Assembly: GCA_036925085.1 (NCBI GenBank)
Contig: JAUPFP010000029.1
Coordinates: 372,001 to 436,000, forward strand
From: Brachycybe producta
Taxonomy: Eukaryota > Arthropoda > Diplopoda > Playtdesmida > Andrognathidae
DNA: 64,000 nt
Direction: 5' to 3'
The translations under genes were made by a program, and so were the position numbers. Positions 12,124-24,698 of this stretch are shown here, in pieces; position 1 is the stretch's first letter; every line of letters begins with the position of its first letter. The notes beneath the pieces are model-generated. The model did no database searches, had not been told where the DNA came from, and worked only from the letters and a program-made list of their open reading frames with translations.

Positions 12124-13012
12124 ATGTGGATTGACGAATTTCTTATTATTTCAAATGCTGAATGTTTTTTTTTTGTTGGGACAATGCAAAAATAAAAATC
12201 TTCACTGTTTATGTTAATTTACCATTTACTTATTAACAGCATTTAAAATTAAAACACTACAGTAATTATTTGCACAGAATGTGTTATATAATCTGATAAC
12301 AAAAAAACTTCACAAAAAGTGGATAGAAATCTTTCTCAACACCTATAGAATCGATACAATAGGAAGGGGGGACTTTATTATTATAAAGAATATATTGGAA
12401 GACGAAAGAATATTTAAAATAGTATAATGCCCTGTGACCCCAAGACTTCCCACTTAAAGGTTAAAATATTGGAATTACAAATTTTGGCTTTTGTTAAATC
12501 CTCTCTGGTGAACAAATCTCGAGTTAGACTAAACATTTTTTTCAGGCAGATTTTTGGCAGATTCCACCATCCTACATTATATAGAAAATATTATCTTCAT
12601 GGAGTGTCATCAAGGTACGCATTTTGGCAACATGAAAGAACAAAAAAATCATGGTAGAAGTTACATGGCACATATTATGTATAATTGTAAAGTTATTTTG
12701 CAGTTTCTATATTTATATAAAAAAAAATTGGTATCTACATAACTTTTGTTAAAAAAAAATCTAATTTACAGTTTTTACTTAACAGCGAAATACACTCTAC
12801 ATAATGTAAAATGCGTTACTGGCACCTGTATTATATTTATACCATATTTTGTATAATTGTAAGGCACGTACGTGTTAGCCTCTTTTTAAGTAAAAACTTT
12901 TAAATATAAACTTTGAAGGACAATTAACAATTATCGTCAATGCAGAAAAAAATATCAATGTATTGACGTTCAGAGGGTTAGGAAATTTGTAAGAAAAGAA
13001 GATGCAGCAGCA

Positions 13013-13038
13013 GCACACACACACACACACACACACAG
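13013..13038. repeat. (CA)n microsatellite
   Basis: A run of about 12-13 CA dinucleotides. Confidence 0.9.
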
Positions 13039-13472
13039 GTGTTAAGTACTAATTTACGTTAATACACAGTGTACACAAGTTACAGATCTAATCTGCAACA
13101 ACAAACAGATTTCAGAAATAAGTATATAATAATATGTATGTGTACATGAATATGCTCCAATTGGAAGAAAAAAAAATTGGTTCCCGATTTGATTTATCCT
13201 TATGTACATTAGTTGTGTGTATTTTGGCACACCTCTTAAGACAAGATTGTGTGGTGATTGATACTGGTAACGACCCTTTTTTTGCAGGATGTAAATATGT
13301 ACTGAATGTTGAAACAAAATCACTTGAAAGTCATCAATCAGATTTCATTACACATTAACTTGATGTACAAAATAAATGGAATTGTATTTAAGTGTTTTTT
13401 TTGGAGAAGAAATATAAAACTGTACAATGGAATGAATGGTGACAAATGAATTGGGTCCAAAAATGACAAGAT

Positions 13473-16400
13473 TCATTTGTGTTTCGGCTGATGTCGTTTC
13501 ATATGCAAAGCCAAATGATCAGAACGAGCAAATGAACGTTCACAGACATGACACTTAAACGGTTTGGCTCCGGTATGTTTTCGATAGTGTCTCGTAAGTT
13601 CGTCAGAACGGGCAAACCGCCATTGACATTCCGGCCAATGGCATCGGTAGGGTTTTTCACCTGAAATTAGAAAATACAATATATGTATGAGAAAAAAAAA
13701 ACTATACATGAACAGAATTTAGAAATTAGAATTTTAAAAGTATATTTTTATGTCAACTTTCACAGAACCTTGACCAAAAGATGTAATTATTTCTATTTGA
13801 ATTAATGAAGGGGGTGGGTGGGGCACTAAGTGAGCACCCGTGCCACTACTAGTGAATTATTTATGTTTCTCTCTTTTTCTTGAAAAAATGTCTTTGAAGT
13901 TCGTTGTGGGTTTTAAGGTTGGTTGACCACCACCAACCACCATCACATTTTTCTTCGGCTTGTTATTATATCTTTAAAATTAAGAATTCCTCTTTTGCGT
14001 CCAAGCGATTCTATTTCTTAAAGCAAAGCTTTAATATTTAATCTAAACATTCACACAGGAAATACCAAAACAGAAAGACTTCTTCTATTAAGAAATGTAC
14101 TCGAGGACTTATGGCGAGTTTGGAGTTTCAATTAGTGGTTGAAACGTGCCATCAAGTTACCACACTAAGATTAGAGAAAGAATATTGAATACATTCTTCG
14201 TATTCCCCTTTCCTTTTCAGAGGTTTTCTATGTTCAGAAATGATAATGATGACCCAGGTTTACTCTCGATTTACCTGTTTTACTTTTGTATTACTTTTCT
14301 TCTTCTTCCTCTGTCACCTACCTATTGACAGAAAACTAAAGAACTTTTTAAAGAAACCATTTTTCTTGTCTCGAAACTGTCTTTGACACCATCTGCTTTG
14401 AAACATGGAGAGAGACGAGAGAGAGAGAGGGTTACTCCACATTGAATGTATTTTTCTTGATATCACACCATCTTTTTGACCAATGTCCAAACAAGTTTTT
14501 CTAATGCTTCTTGTTTTGGTGACCAGTTTTATTATGATCACATCCTATGATCAATTTTTTTCTCACAAAGTGCAGTCTAAATACACTTCCTTATGAGAGA
14601 GAGAGAGGTCTGGTCTACACAACACACACATTCACTTCTTTTGCTGTGTTACCCTACTTGAATTTCTTTTCTAATGGCATACAATGGTGCAATTTAAAAG
14701 ATTTGCCCGTTATTGCATCTGATTTTTTTTCTTTCTTTGGTCCACTTTTGCTACGTTTTTTTTTTGGTTCAAAGTTTCAACTTTTAAATGTTTACTCACC
14801 CGTATGTATTCTTTGATGTGCCTTAAGATGTGAACTTTTTGTATAAACCTTGGAACAACCTGTAGAAAAATAAACAGAAAGATTGATCTCAGATTAGTTT
14901 TAGAATTTGCATATTTCAGTACTGAAAAAGGGCCTCTAAAACTTGAATCAATTTATTTCTCCTCTTCTTTTTCCTTCATGTACTTTGGTTGGTATTGAGA
15001 AATGGGACCACTTTAAAGAGCCCATATTAGGATTTAAATTGTTCCCTACTTATTACATTTATTGCATTTTATGGAATTATTTGTTAGAAAAGCTGCTGCA
15101 CCTGACAATAACCAAAAGTCAGGTAATTTTTTTCTGTTAAATTGATGGATTTCTTTAGTAGTCACTAATTATAGTCGATGTTTCCCTAGATTGCGTCCTC
15201 GCTCTTTTGTGTACAATTGCAATACAGATCGGGAAGGATATCATCGTAAAATACAGACTAAACGCGTCATGAACCTTTTTTTTTGGTAGTAAAAGCACAT
15301 ACAAATGAGGACGAAAATAACAAACAGCAAGTTCTTTCACTGTACACACTTGTACCTAAGTATTCTATCACCCTACTTTTCAAATATTCATTCATATCAG
15401 ACATATTGTAAAAGGCCCTCTTTTATTGTGTATTTCAAAGCATTTGCGAAAGGAGGAGGGACCTATTACTGTAGCATATTTTATGAATAAAACTACTATA
15501 TACAACAATACTTTCCTACTATCCAAGTATACATTATGATTTCTAGAAGATTTTCAATGCAGATTACTGTAGAAAATTCATGGGAAAATCAAAAGTTTGA
15601 CTTATTGGATTTTGACAGGTGCATTTTTGTTAGTATTTTGTTTATGGGCCACTTGATTAATACAATAAACCTGTTAACTTATAATTTCTAGTAAACTTTT
15701 GTCCAGACTTACCGGGAAAATCACAATGATGAACCCGCCTTTTCTCTAGTTCTGGATTATTGCGTCTGTTGTATTTGACAATTACTGTGACCGAAGGGTC
15801 AGCTGTTGTAATACCGTTATTCATGTTGGCTATGTTAGGTTCACCATTGTTGACATTGGCACTAGGTCTACTGACCAGTACACCGGATGGATACGGAGGT
15901 GGTGGAGTTTGTCTTCCAATTCCAAAAGAGTCTGTCGATGGACTTCCAGGTTCTGAATTTGGAGGTGTCGGTGGCATATAAACTCTGGCAGCCGACATAA
16001 ACTGGGGTCCGAGGTTTGTAACTTTATAACATCCTTGTTGTTGTTGCGGAGGAGGAGGAGGTGGTGGTGGTGGTGGATGTAATGAAGGGGGTTGAGTTTG
16101 TTGATAACTGGGAAGGATCAATGAAGGCACAGGGAATTGTTGTTGAGATGTCGGAACTTGTGCCAGTAATTCTTCAAAGTCTTCTGTTCCGTCGTTTTGT
16201 ATTTTCTCTTGTTTGATCTCGATTAATGATGATGAGGATGAGAATGGACACGGAGCCATACTCATGTTGTCATCTATCTCTGCTTTGATGGTAATGGGCC
16301 TCCTAAGTTCTACCATTATGTCACTATTGTCTGGATCCAATTTCTGGATGCTGGACGCGATATCTTCCCAAAGGAACAATGGTTTCACATCCACCAACTG

Positions 16401-19400
16401 ATTATTGCTGTTAGTACTGTTACTATTATTGGTTAAAACGGCCGATAAAGGGACAGGATTAATGGGTTTCACAAACACATCGTCATCATTCAAGATGCTA
16501 TTGTTTAAACTATTGGGTGCCAACAATGTCCCATTGTTGTTATTGTTGTTTAGATGCATTTTTGATGGGTACTGATGATGAGAGCGACTATTTTGAATTT
16601 GATGATGATGGTGGTGGTGATGATAATGATACCGAAGTTGCATATAATTCCTGTATTGGCCGTGATGGTTATGTCCAAGAAGTTTAGGATCTGTTTCTTC
16701 CTCAAAAAATTCGTCTACTCTGGATGCACTTTCGCGGCGTGGTTTCTGTTGACATTCGGGTGGTTTTACCCACTCCGTTTTACACAGGTATTCATCCAGT
16801 TCGTTCTTGTTTTGCTACAGAAATGAAATCAAACAGGAAAAATAAGTTTCCAAACTGAGCTTCTAAAAACAAAAGGAAGTTAACTTTGTGGGTTGATTAA
16901 CAACAAAAACAACAACAAAAACAAGCTTCCAACTTAAAATAACATTGATTTTAAGCAAGTTTAGAAAAAGAAAAAACCTCTTTTTTAATAGGCCTACTGT
17001 ATATACATACATGTATATAAACTTCTAAAAAAAATACAATTAGATGTCATTTTATTGACTTTTTTCTAGTTGATTTCTTAAATTCAGTCAACTGAACTGT
17101 TTGAATAGCACACTTTTTTGTTACTTAGTCGAAAGACTTTTTAATTTGAATTTTGACAAACTTGTGAGGTGTAAATTTAATTATTTAATAGAATACTTGA
17201 TAGGAGTTGATATACAAAGGAATTAGAACAAATGAATGAATGATAATAAAAGTGATAAAATATTTGAAAACAGAAAAAAACTAATTGATAATTATCGAAA
17301 ACCACCAATTAAGATTACTAATTATCAGGTTTTTAAAAAATATTTTGCAAAAAGTAATGAATTACTCTAAATATGAATCTGAAATACTCGTAACACGTAA
17401 TATATTTCTTTAATAAAAATTGTTTCATTTGTAGGTGGAATTAATTAATTGAAATTAAAAAAAGCCAAATACTTTTCAATTTCTTTCTCATTTTAAAAGA
17501 AATTCAAATACAAGTAGAAAAATGAATAATTGTAATTATTTTTTTGAAATTTATAAATTATAGATGTCTAATTAATTAGTTTTTTGTGCTAATGTAACTA
17601 TTAAATCTGTATTTAATTACTACGAAAAATTAAAAATGCTCAATGATGATAGTTGTGACTATGAGCTATAATTTATTAGTAGATTTCCACAAATATTTAT
17701 CATAATTATGTTTTTTATTGACACAAAATGTTGAATGTCGGATTCCCTAAATATTAACGGATGTGTGCGCGCGCATTGCAAGAAGATAAAATCCAAAATG
17801 GATAAATGGATTACTGATTAATTTTAATTCAGGTTTCTACATGTTGTGTAGACAATAATAAATCAATATTGCTGTATGTTTTTTTTTAAAAGATTTATAA
17901 TTAATATTACTAAACATGCGTGTTGTGCACATTTGAATTTATTGTGAATTTCAACAATTATTACAAAGCTTAGTGGTTGTTATTTATTGTAAAGCTATTG
18001 TTGCGTTGTTTATGGTAGTGAAATTAGCAGTTACAACACAGGTGAGCAATAATGCGCAACTTTAAATCATGTGTTGTTGTTACACTTGATGATTTTTGTT
18101 TATGGACACAATGACTGATAAAATTATCCAAATACAGTGGAAACCACTTAACATGAAATGGAAAAATAAACTATTTTTTCATTGTAGAGTGATTTTTATT
18201 TATTTAAAATAATGACTGGAATAACTATTACATCATATTACTGATGAAAACTTAAGCATTGATTTAAAAGTATGCATTTAAATGCATTTTTCTATGCTGC
18301 TTTTGGACTAAATAGTCCCTCTGCCACAGGCCTTTTGGGTTGCTTTCAGAGTAATTATCCTCAATAATGAAATGACGAGGGGGAGGGAAAACAGAATGGA
18401 ATTAATTTATTAAATTTTATATAAAAGTTTTAAATATTGATAAATTGCAAGTTGACATTTAGCAATGTTTGTTTAATTTCAGTTGAAATTTCATTACAAT
18501 TGTTTGTCAATTTCGGTTTTTCTCTGCACTTTCAGCGATAAGGACATAAGAAGATACCATTTGATAAGTCCAGACACACAAACTAACTCATTGATGCAAC
18601 TTTTCTTCTTCTTATTCTTCTAAAAAGCCGTGGGAAATTCGCAAAACCTTTTTTGTGGTATCATCATCATCACATTTGTGTGAGAATTACTATAAAATGA
18701 ATGAAAAAACATGATACAATTTCAATGTTCATTCAGGTCAAACAACTGAAATAAACTGTTCCAGATATATCTTAAAATGATTAATTTACAAATTCAATAA
18801 AGTTTAGCGATGGGAAATTAAGAGAATTACAAGTTCGACAATGTTGTTGTTATTATTATGAACTTGTAATTTGATGAGAACCATTTCTGGATTTGACCTC
18901 TATATTTTTAGTTGTTAAATAGGTTCTGCTTATATTATATTTCAATCTGAACTGTTCGAATAAACAGGGGGGGGGGGGAGTTTTTAAGAAACTAAAACAT
19001 ATTTTTTGCTAACTTTAAAAAGTAAAAAATTCCCTTCCTATATAAGAAAACACCCGGCAAATAACATCCGCTTGTTTTCAGTATACAACATTTGTCATAA
19101 CTGTAAAATGAAACTTAAGAAATTCTTCATTTTATGGTTAATAATAATAAACGATTGAAAATAAATGACAAAAGGCAAAGAAATATCATCAAAAAAGCCA
19201 GTTTTACCTTCAGTTCTTGTTTTTTGTGTGTATGTAAAATTGCAATTGATGGAATGTTAAAAACAAGTTAATGGAACAACCATGGTATGTTGTTTGCCTA
19301 ATAAAAAAAGCAAACAGATGGAGGTTTTTTTTTTTGGGGGGGGGGGGAGGGAAATTAGGAAGGAGGCCGCTGTTCAGGGAGGAGGGTTTGTTTGTATTAA

Positions 19401-22400
19401 AAGACCTTCGTAAAGCCTATAGGTCGGTGGGCCTCATGGCCCTTATGTTCTTCATAGATCTTGTGGACCTCATGGGCTTGGTGAGCAAAGCTGAGAATAA
19501 ATTTGTGTGAGCTGCTGGGCTTCAAGGTTTCTAGTGTGTATGATTGATGTTTTATTATTATTTTCTCTTTTTTTTTCAAATTGTGCCCCTTTTGTCCCTG
19601 AGCTGTGTGTGTGTGTCATTGGTTCGTAAGTATTTTCAGTTTTTAAAGTCTGAAGCAATGACAAAAGGTAAATGGCTTTCAACTATTATCTTATGGCTTC
19701 CGGAAGTGCCCCAAAATGGATTTTCAAAAATAATTGAAATATCACAAACTTCCCCCCTGTTATTCAAGGTGTAAAACCACATTAAATAACATGAGAATTT
19801 TGATTATTCTGTGTTTCAAGTAAAAAATGAAGAGAAACTTGAATCTGTTTTAGATACTAGAAAGGTAGCTCAATCATCATTTTCTAGAAAAAGTTTATTT
19901 CGAAAGATTAAACACTTTTCTAGTTTCTCTTAATTTTGTTCCTGAAAGACAGAATAAATTAAAGTTCGAAATACAATTGTTCGTTATATAAACCATGTTA
20001 AGCTTGGTTGAAAAACCAAAAAAACCAAGGAGGAAAAATATCTACATGGAAAAGGCGTCTCAATACACACTCTATGGGTGTAATTTTTCTGATGCAGATA
20101 TTTGTCTCCTTGTCTTTTTGATGTGCAACCAGTCTCAGAATCGTTTTTTTTTCCTAATTTCTCTCTACTTTCTTCCTTATACCCAATCACACCTGCAATT
20201 TTAATGGCTAACAAAGGAGGGGGAGGGGGGTTTCTTAATATTATCAAGAATATTTAACTTGTCTCTAGGCCTAATAATATAAATGTTGTTAACATTCACC
20301 AACAGGAAAGAATAAATTGAATGGAATGTCAGGATTTTCTTTTTACTACGAACAAGTTTAAAAATGCTATTAAAACATGAAGACGAAATTTGTTACTGCT
20401 CATCTAAAGATTTCCGTGGAGGTTTTTTTTTATTAACACTTCTTCGTTTGAAATCTACGTCATAATAAGTATTTGTCCTAAATAGCCCAGTAAAGAAGGG
20501 AGAGAGGAGGGAACATGAACAGAAGAAGGGTGGATTCATGAGATTCAATATCTGACGTTGGTTCTCACTACTATTTCAACCTGTACTGTACAATAATACA
20601 ATTGCCATGGTTAGGGCCTCCTCTTGTTCAACATGACTGTTTTGAACGAAATTGGAGGAGTCCAGGCTTCTTACCGAGTTCCCCCCCCCCCTAACTCCAA
20701 CACTCTCCCCCTCCTCATTTTACTCCCTTATTTTTCCCTATTTTCTTCTCCACTTCGAAAAGGTCCCTTACTATAAAAATGTGTGTGTATGGGAATTTTA
20801 AGGGGTTCCCACTATCACCACCAAATTTACAACCAACATGGTTGACAACATTGGAAGTCATTGATGGAAAAGCAGACTTTTCTCTGTATCTTTCCAAAAG
20901 GACCTTTTCTCTCTTTGAGGGACGTGATGAGGGGAGGAATAACACCCCAAAAAGAGGGATATTACAAAAGACAACCTTCTCAGCTGATCAAAACCGTTTT
21001 TCGGCTTCCTTAATAAATACATATTGAAGAGAAGAAAAAAAAAAGCGTGGGAGAAATTATTCACAAATACTAACAAACTTGATGCACTTTTTTTTCGTGC
21101 GAACATTTGTGTGACAAGCTATTTAATAAAAATTACGAGTAAAAATTTGCATATGGCCCCACATTACCAATCCTAAATTAAACGCATTGAATAAACCACA
21201 ATAGCCTTTTACACAAATGAATAACAAAATTATAAAAGAAACTTAACTATTGTTTGATAATGAAAAGTTAATTTTGTTATTTGTTCAGTAATTGCAAAAA
21301 GGAGTCAGATGGGATTTTTCGGACATTGTCCAAACATATGCTACAAATGAAAACACATGTGTTATTTTGGTTTTCTTAAGGATGTAAACGTATTTTAGCA
21401 TCATGTTACACAATGTGTAACTGAAATTTCTATGTGTTTGGATAATATGTTGTTGTTGCAGATGGTCTACTTCTCTTTCTCTATATTAACATGTAATATA
21501 AAAACCATAGTCCAAATGCCATTTCCGTTTTGTCAAAATAAATTGCAACAAGCTGTTTTGCTACTTTTTTCAACAACAACAAAAAACATGTACTGAACTT
21601 GTTGTAGAAATTAAACAACTAAAACGGATTTTGTAAGATCCTGAAGCTAAAGAATAGAAAATCTTTACACAATGAAACGTTGAATGAGTGTTTTGGTATT
21701 CAGGTTGGAATTTGAAATATCTCATCATTTCTGTAACAAACCTGAAGACACAATCGTAATAAATCGAATGTTTGAAATTCCAATCGACATTTTTGTACTA
21801 AAATATTCACATCATTTGGAATAGAGAAAGACAGACGGCGGCGGTGTTAAATTAGAATTTTATAGTAAAAAAAAGTAACTGGTTTATTCAGTAGAAGAGT
21901 AGATAAACAAATTTTCGTATATTTGTATAATTCCCCGTGTTTCTTAAGTTAGTATTTCCCGCTAATGAACTTAGTACATTAGTATGTTTTATGATTGTCG
22001 GTTTTATCCCTGTATTTAAAAAAAAACGTTGCTTTAAATCATGACGCCAGACAAAACTATCTCTTTATGGGGAGATTTTAAGTTTCCAATTATTTAAATA
22101 TACGGTGGTGGTGGTCGGCCGTAAAAAGTTTGTTGAAATTATTTTAAACGAAAAATTAAAATTGTTTCTTGTCTTCGATGTTTTATTTTTTTTTACTGTC
22201 TTGTGTACAAAATTAAATATCTGAAAAATACCTTTGTACTCTTATTGTATTTGTATTAAAGATAATAATAGTTAAAATATAATCAACATGTTTGTTGTTG
22301 ATATTTTCCTCTCTCTGTTTTTCGAGATGTAAAAAAAGGACTTAAAATAAGATTATTATTTGAAATATAAAACTGACAAATTTTAAAATTAATGTGTAGA

Positions 22401-24698
22401 AGAATAAAAAAAAAAGCTCAAGTGCTCAAGTTCTGAATAGAAGACTTTTTTCTTAAGTTTTTTCTGTCGGCATTTTCTGGTTAATTACAATTGTTAAGCA
22501 GCATTAATTAGTTAGTATCTACACCTTCATTCTCTCTCTCTCTCTCCCTAAGAAATTCAATGATGATAATTATAAAGGTGTACGTGAAAATGATAAGAGC
22601 ATTATTATTATTCTTATTCAGTTGGTTTCTGTGTCCCCCATCTCAAACAATAACGTGGGATGGAGGTGGAGGCTAGCTATTAAGAGTATACCAAGTGTGC
22701 CAGATAGCACATTAACATCCTCCAACACAACCACCAGCATAATATACTCCAACCACATTGCGCCTAAAAAAGTCATTGTTAGCCTCCACCTCCAAGGTTC
22801 CCAACCCTCGTTATTGTAATGAGATAGAACTAACCTTCTGTATGCCAATGCCGTTTGCATTTTTGTTGTTTTTTTTTTAATTAACCTTCCCTTATTTTGA
22901 ACCACAAGCCTCTTAAACATTTTAAAAACGGCTACATGTAGCTAATTAATTTCTAAAAATACAAACATTTCATGTAATTAAAAATCAGAGAAAGCGTTAC
23001 CCCTTTTAGTACAACTTTTCCAACTTTAACAATTGCAAAAAAATATCTCTTCTTAACATAAACTTAACTTCATGCAAAAGAGACAATATATTTTAGTAAA
23101 TCAGTCATTTTACATCAAAATCCTGTTGAGTTTGATGCTTATTCAGCTTATTAATACTTGTTCCAGCTACAAAAGAATCTTAATAGGGACTCATTATATT
23201 CATTAGTGCCCTAAGAAGGGATGGGTACCACCTCTCATTCCCATTATTTTGATCTCCATTCTTTCAATAATATTATAGTAAAAACACCCATTTCTCTCCT
23301 ATAATTGATTTTTCTAAGCTTTAAAAAAATAGATGTTTTAACCGATTCTATCAACTTTAAGTCGAAGATTAGTTGAAACTCACAATGTGTAAAGGTTTTA
23401 AAGTGAGCTTCAGTTGATCTTCGACTTAGAAGTTGATAGAATCGGCTCGGAAAAAAAATCTTAAGAGGTTTAAGTGGAAAAAATGTTTGCAATTCCAACC
23501 AACATTTTCAGGATACGTTTTTATGACATTATTACTTTATGGTTTTAGTATTTTTCTTTGATTACACATTCCATGAATAGTGTGTGTGTTCAACTTCATA
23601 AAAAATGGCACCTTTTATTTTCTACCTTGAAAGACACGGTTGTAATATTGGGGGGGGGGGGGGGGGGGTGGTTTGCTTTTGCGTGTTTTATTGTATGTGT
23701 GTAGCCTAGTATGTTGCGTGGTGTGTGCAAGTGTGAGGTCTTAGGAGGCCCACCCACACAGTATGAGTTTCATTCAGAGGTTGCAATTTGTTGCCTTAAC
23801 GAACAACAAATTTCGATCTTTGTAATAATTAATTATATGACATTACACACATATGAGTTTGTGTTACATTAAAGTGTTGATCAGAACAACAAGTCTCTCC
23901 CCCCCTACAAGGCTTAAATGCCACACTTGCTTAAATGTCATTGTTATTTTTGGTAACACTTACGTAGGCCTATAACAATAAGTTGTAAATTGCATCGTTG
24001 TTGTTTTTGTTGTATAACAATAATCCGTACAGTTGTAACTTCACGCAAACATATAATTAAATAAATGATGAAATCAAATGTTAATTCATATTTGCAAAAA
24101 AAAAATTACTCATGAAATAAAAATGGGGGGGGGGGAGGAGAGTAACTAAAAAAAAAAAATAGCAGGTGAAACAAAAACAGTGCAAAAAACACAAAATATA
24201 AGAAAAAAACTAATTAGTTATCGGCTATAAAATTGCATTTTGTGATGAAAATTGCAATTTGTGATGGTAAATTACAGTTATAGAAGAAAATTAAGAAAAT
24301 TCTTTTGATTAGTAGCCACTTAGCCTCTATGCAGGACATTGTACACGGTATTTCTCGCTTTTGGCGCAATCTCTATATATATTAACTCCACAGCCTTAGC
24401 TTGGAGGCTAGCGAAAAATACTCGAAATTTAATAAATAGTACGAAATTCTATACCACACATGCATTTAGCCAAATAATATAAAAACAATTTTGTAAAAAA
24501 AAAAAGGTTTCAATTAAAAGTTTTGATCGAGTTAATTACCAGTTTAATTAGACGTTGTAAGTGTGTCACCTCAGTGGGTAACAATTCGTTGTGGTTTTCT
24601 GATTTCGGTGATGGTAAGCTGCAATCAGGAACTATCTGATCCTCTTCGAATACATCGTTGTCTGGCTGCATAACACCGCACAACACGGTATCCATCAT
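13473..24698 (-). CDS. KLF5: KLF5-like Krüppel-like transcription factor (dar1/KLF5 group)
   Basis: This is a nuclear C2H2 transcription factor that binds GC/CACCC boxes. Exons seen: 13,473-13,660, 14,800-14,859, 15,713-16,815 and probably 24,540-24,698. The last three join in frame through GT-AG sites at phase 1, and their product ends in three fingers: [20 protein letters not shown]..., [20 protein letters not shown]... and [20 protein letters not shown].... The linker before finger 1, [19 protein letters not shown], is diagnostic of KLF5. Upstream are [12 protein letters not shown] (compare RRDSASVVDQFF in human), a PPPPYP motif at the human PPPSY position, [11 protein letters not shown] matching the Fbw7 degron region, a His tract and Pro/Gln runs. 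The product is about 500 residues; human KLF5 has 457. The first coding exon is less certain because its phase does not match exon 2. Confidence 0.93.
13661..14799 (-). other. KLF5-like intron between fingers 1 and 2
   Basis: Minus-strand donor G|GTGAGT follows the T-G linker codon at 14,800. Acceptor TCTAATTTCAG precedes GTGAAAAACCC at 13,660. The intron is A+T-rich with small CA and GA runs and nothing else notable. Confidence 0.9.
14860..15712 (-). other. KLF5-like intron inside finger 1
   Basis: Donor CCCG|GTAAGT and acceptor TTTTTCTACAG flank it. It interrupts finger 1 directly after the Gly that precedes the second zinc-binding Cys. No internal feature was recognised. Confidence 0.9.
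15713..16815 (-). CDS. KLF5: KLF5-like exon 2: regulatory region to start of finger 1
   Basis: This large exon encodes about 367 residues. On the minus strand the acceptor TTTCATTTCTGTAG precedes C|AAA ACA AGA, giving KTRTKLDEYL then [16 protein letters not shown]. That block aligns with the human KLF5 segment around CEMEKYL and RRDSASVVDQFF. Further on are a His-rich run, an Asn-rich run, acidic [25 protein letters not shown], a ten-Pro run followed by four Gln, [24 protein letters not shown], and the pre-finger basic linker. The Gln, His, Pro and Asn runs come from CAR, CAT, CCN and AAC repeats and are likely to vary in length between individuals. Confidence 0.92.
19766..19999. repeat. Foldback MITE family A, copy 5 (internally deleted)
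   Basis: It contains GATTATTCTGTGTTTCAAG, AAAATGAAGAGAAACTTGAA, AGATACTAGAAAGGTAGCTC, then the inverted CTAGTTTCTCTTAATTTTGT and CAGAATAAATTAAAGTTCG, ending ATAAACCATGTT. The centre is shorter than in copies 2 and 3. Confidence 0.65.
22650..22814. repeat. MITE family K, copy 1
   Basis: The left terminus is ATAACGTGGGATGGAGGTGG followed by AGGCTAGC. The right terminus, reverse complemented, is ATAACGAGGGTTGGGAACCT followed by TGGAGGTGGAGGCTAAC. The interior is about 100 bp and non-coding, and long overlapping ORFs on both strands are artefacts of it. Confidence 0.7.
23342..23445. repeat. 104-bp element with near-perfect 28-bp inverted repeats
   Basis: The left arm CCGATTCTATCAACTTTAAG continues TCGAAGAT (23,342-23,369). 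The right arm (23,417-23,445) is its reverse complement with a single extra base. The loop is about 47 nt. A related half-arm may occur near 53,560 (AGTTAATCTTCGACTT). Confidence 0.7.
23650..23668. repeat. Long poly-G tract
   Basis: An almost pure G run of about 19 bases. Comparable homopolymers are at 58,409-58,424 (G) and 62,987-63,005 (C). They are prone to sequencing and assembly length errors. Confidence 0.8.
24540..24698 (-). CDS. KLF5: Probable first coding exon of the KLF5-like gene
   Basis: On the minus strand, an ATGATG start opens 53 codons ([20 protein letters not shown]... to ...[10 protein letters not shown]) that end at AAACTG|GTAATT. The acidic, Ser/Pro-containing product suits a KLF N-terminus. 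The surrounding sequence is CpG-rich like the other exons, and a CRE and an initiator-like motif lie upstream. The donor leaves phase 0 but exon 2 needs an incoming phase of 2. Either a small exon is missing or this exon belongs to a different transcript. No clear homology was recognised in this peptide. Confidence 0.5.

Larger units (their letters stand above)
10401..13472 (-). other. Region downstream of the KLF5-like stop: possible 3' UTR and spacer
   Basis: This A+T-rich stretch lies directly 3' of the KLF5-like stop codon at 13,473. It could contain a long 3' UTR. A minus-strand AATAAA is present at 12,374-12,379, but no cleavage site can be assigned by eye. Two MITE-like elements (11,705-11,880 and 11,954-12,123) and a CA microsatellite (13,013-13,038) lie inside. 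No coding exon is visible. Confidence 0.3.
16816..24539 (-). other. Long 5' intron of the KLF5-like gene
   Basis: This 7.7 kb A+T-rich intron lies between the putative first coding exon and exon 2. It holds a family A copy (19,766-19,999), a family K MITE (22,650-22,814), a short inverted-repeat element (23,342-23,445) and poly-G tracts near 18,966, 19,336 and 23,650. The phase mismatch between the flanking exons predicts a small coding exon here whose length leaves remainder 2 on division by 3. I could not identify it. Confidence 0.6.

Noticed and set aside
15760..16826. Three plus-strand ORFs
   Set aside because: Antisense shadows of KLF5-like exon 2.
22618..22920. 100-codon minus ORF and an overlapping plus ORF
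   Set aside because: Both fall on the inverted-repeat element at 22,650-22,814 and reflect its symmetry.
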